Below, piece after piece: positions 63,923 through 64,000 of a DNA stretch of 64,000 nucleotides. Within the stretch, counting starts at the first letter, position 1. Each line of letters starts with the position of its first letter. Source of the DNA: Achromobacter sp. RTa (GTDB lineage Bacteria > Pseudomonadota > Gammaproteobacteria > Burkholderiales > Burkholderiaceae_B); NCBI RefSeq assembly GCF_000757485.1, contig NZ_JPYO01000046.1, forward strand, positions 345,257-409,256, in the 5' to 3' direction. The notes under the pieces are model-generated. The model did no database searches and was not told the origin of the DNA. It saw only the letters and a list, made by a program, of their open reading frames with translations. The position numbers and the translations under genes are program-made.

Positions 63923-64000
63923 GCAAAGCCACTCGATTACTTAACTTGGCTGCATTTCCATATTACAATTGCAGTACGTCTTTATTCATTTTATTTAGCC

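Overview
The window is high-GC DNA for most of its length, with gene content and style typical of a betaproteobacterium of the Bordetella/Achromobacter group (Alcaligenaceae): Bug/TctC-type binding proteins, LivFGMH plus LivK, a UgpBAEC glycerol-3-phosphate importer, many LysR/IclR/Lrp regulators, and a WcbR/WcbT-type capsule lipid module. The genus is an inference from gene content. No rRNA, tRNA, phage or insertion sequence was recognised.

Region 1 (1-13.9 kb) is ordinary metabolism: the 3' end of a ferredoxin-domain oxidoreductase, psd, an FMN-dependent alpha-hydroxy-acid dehydrogenase, a membrane metallophosphoesterase, an Lrp regulator divergent from an MFS exporter, a PAS-GGDEF diguanylate cyclase, a MetQ-like binding protein, rocD with arginase, and an IclR regulator divergent from a branched-chain-type binding protein and a zinc alcohol dehydrogenase.

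Region 2 (13.9-30.9 kb) opens with a cluster of GTGTC(A/T)GACAC repeats beside a RES/Xre toxin-antitoxin pair. It continues with DUF423 and EamA membrane proteins, two glutathione S-transferases around a PQQ-type sugar dehydrogenase, and a LysR regulator divergent from a Bug-type binding protein, N-acyl-D-amino-acid deacylase and Asp/Glu racemase operon. The complete livFGMH-livK locus follows, then a second repeat cluster (four tandem 75-bp units plus a 28-bp-period array), yhhQ and proC.

Region 3 (30.9-39.7 kb) holds ugpBAEC behind a candidate Pho box, an RstAB-like two-component system, an orphan LivK paralogue and a small serine hydrolase.

Region 4 (39.7-64 kb) is a surface-polysaccharide locus. 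After about 790 bp without a convincing gene come a 2540-residue single-module highly reducing polyketide/fatty-acid synthase (KS-AT-DH-degenerate MT-ER-KR-ACP, no thioesterase) and an alpha-oxoamine synthase. The pair suggests a lipid made by PKS extension and released by condensation with an amino acid. Then come wecB and wecC (UDP-ManNAc and UDP-ManNAcA supply), a 1787-residue fusion of methyltransferase, about 400 residues of coiled coil, a CgeB-type glycosyltransferase domain and a GT4 domain, a DUF6270-like/heparinase II/III fusion, a hexapeptide acetyltransferase, a second heparinase-like protein and, on the opposite strand, a stand-alone CgeB glycosyltransferase. GC content and codon style fall from about 49 kb onward, suggesting an acquired or exchanged serotype-like segment. 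No capsule export genes (kps/wza) lie in the window, so the locus probably continues past the right edge.
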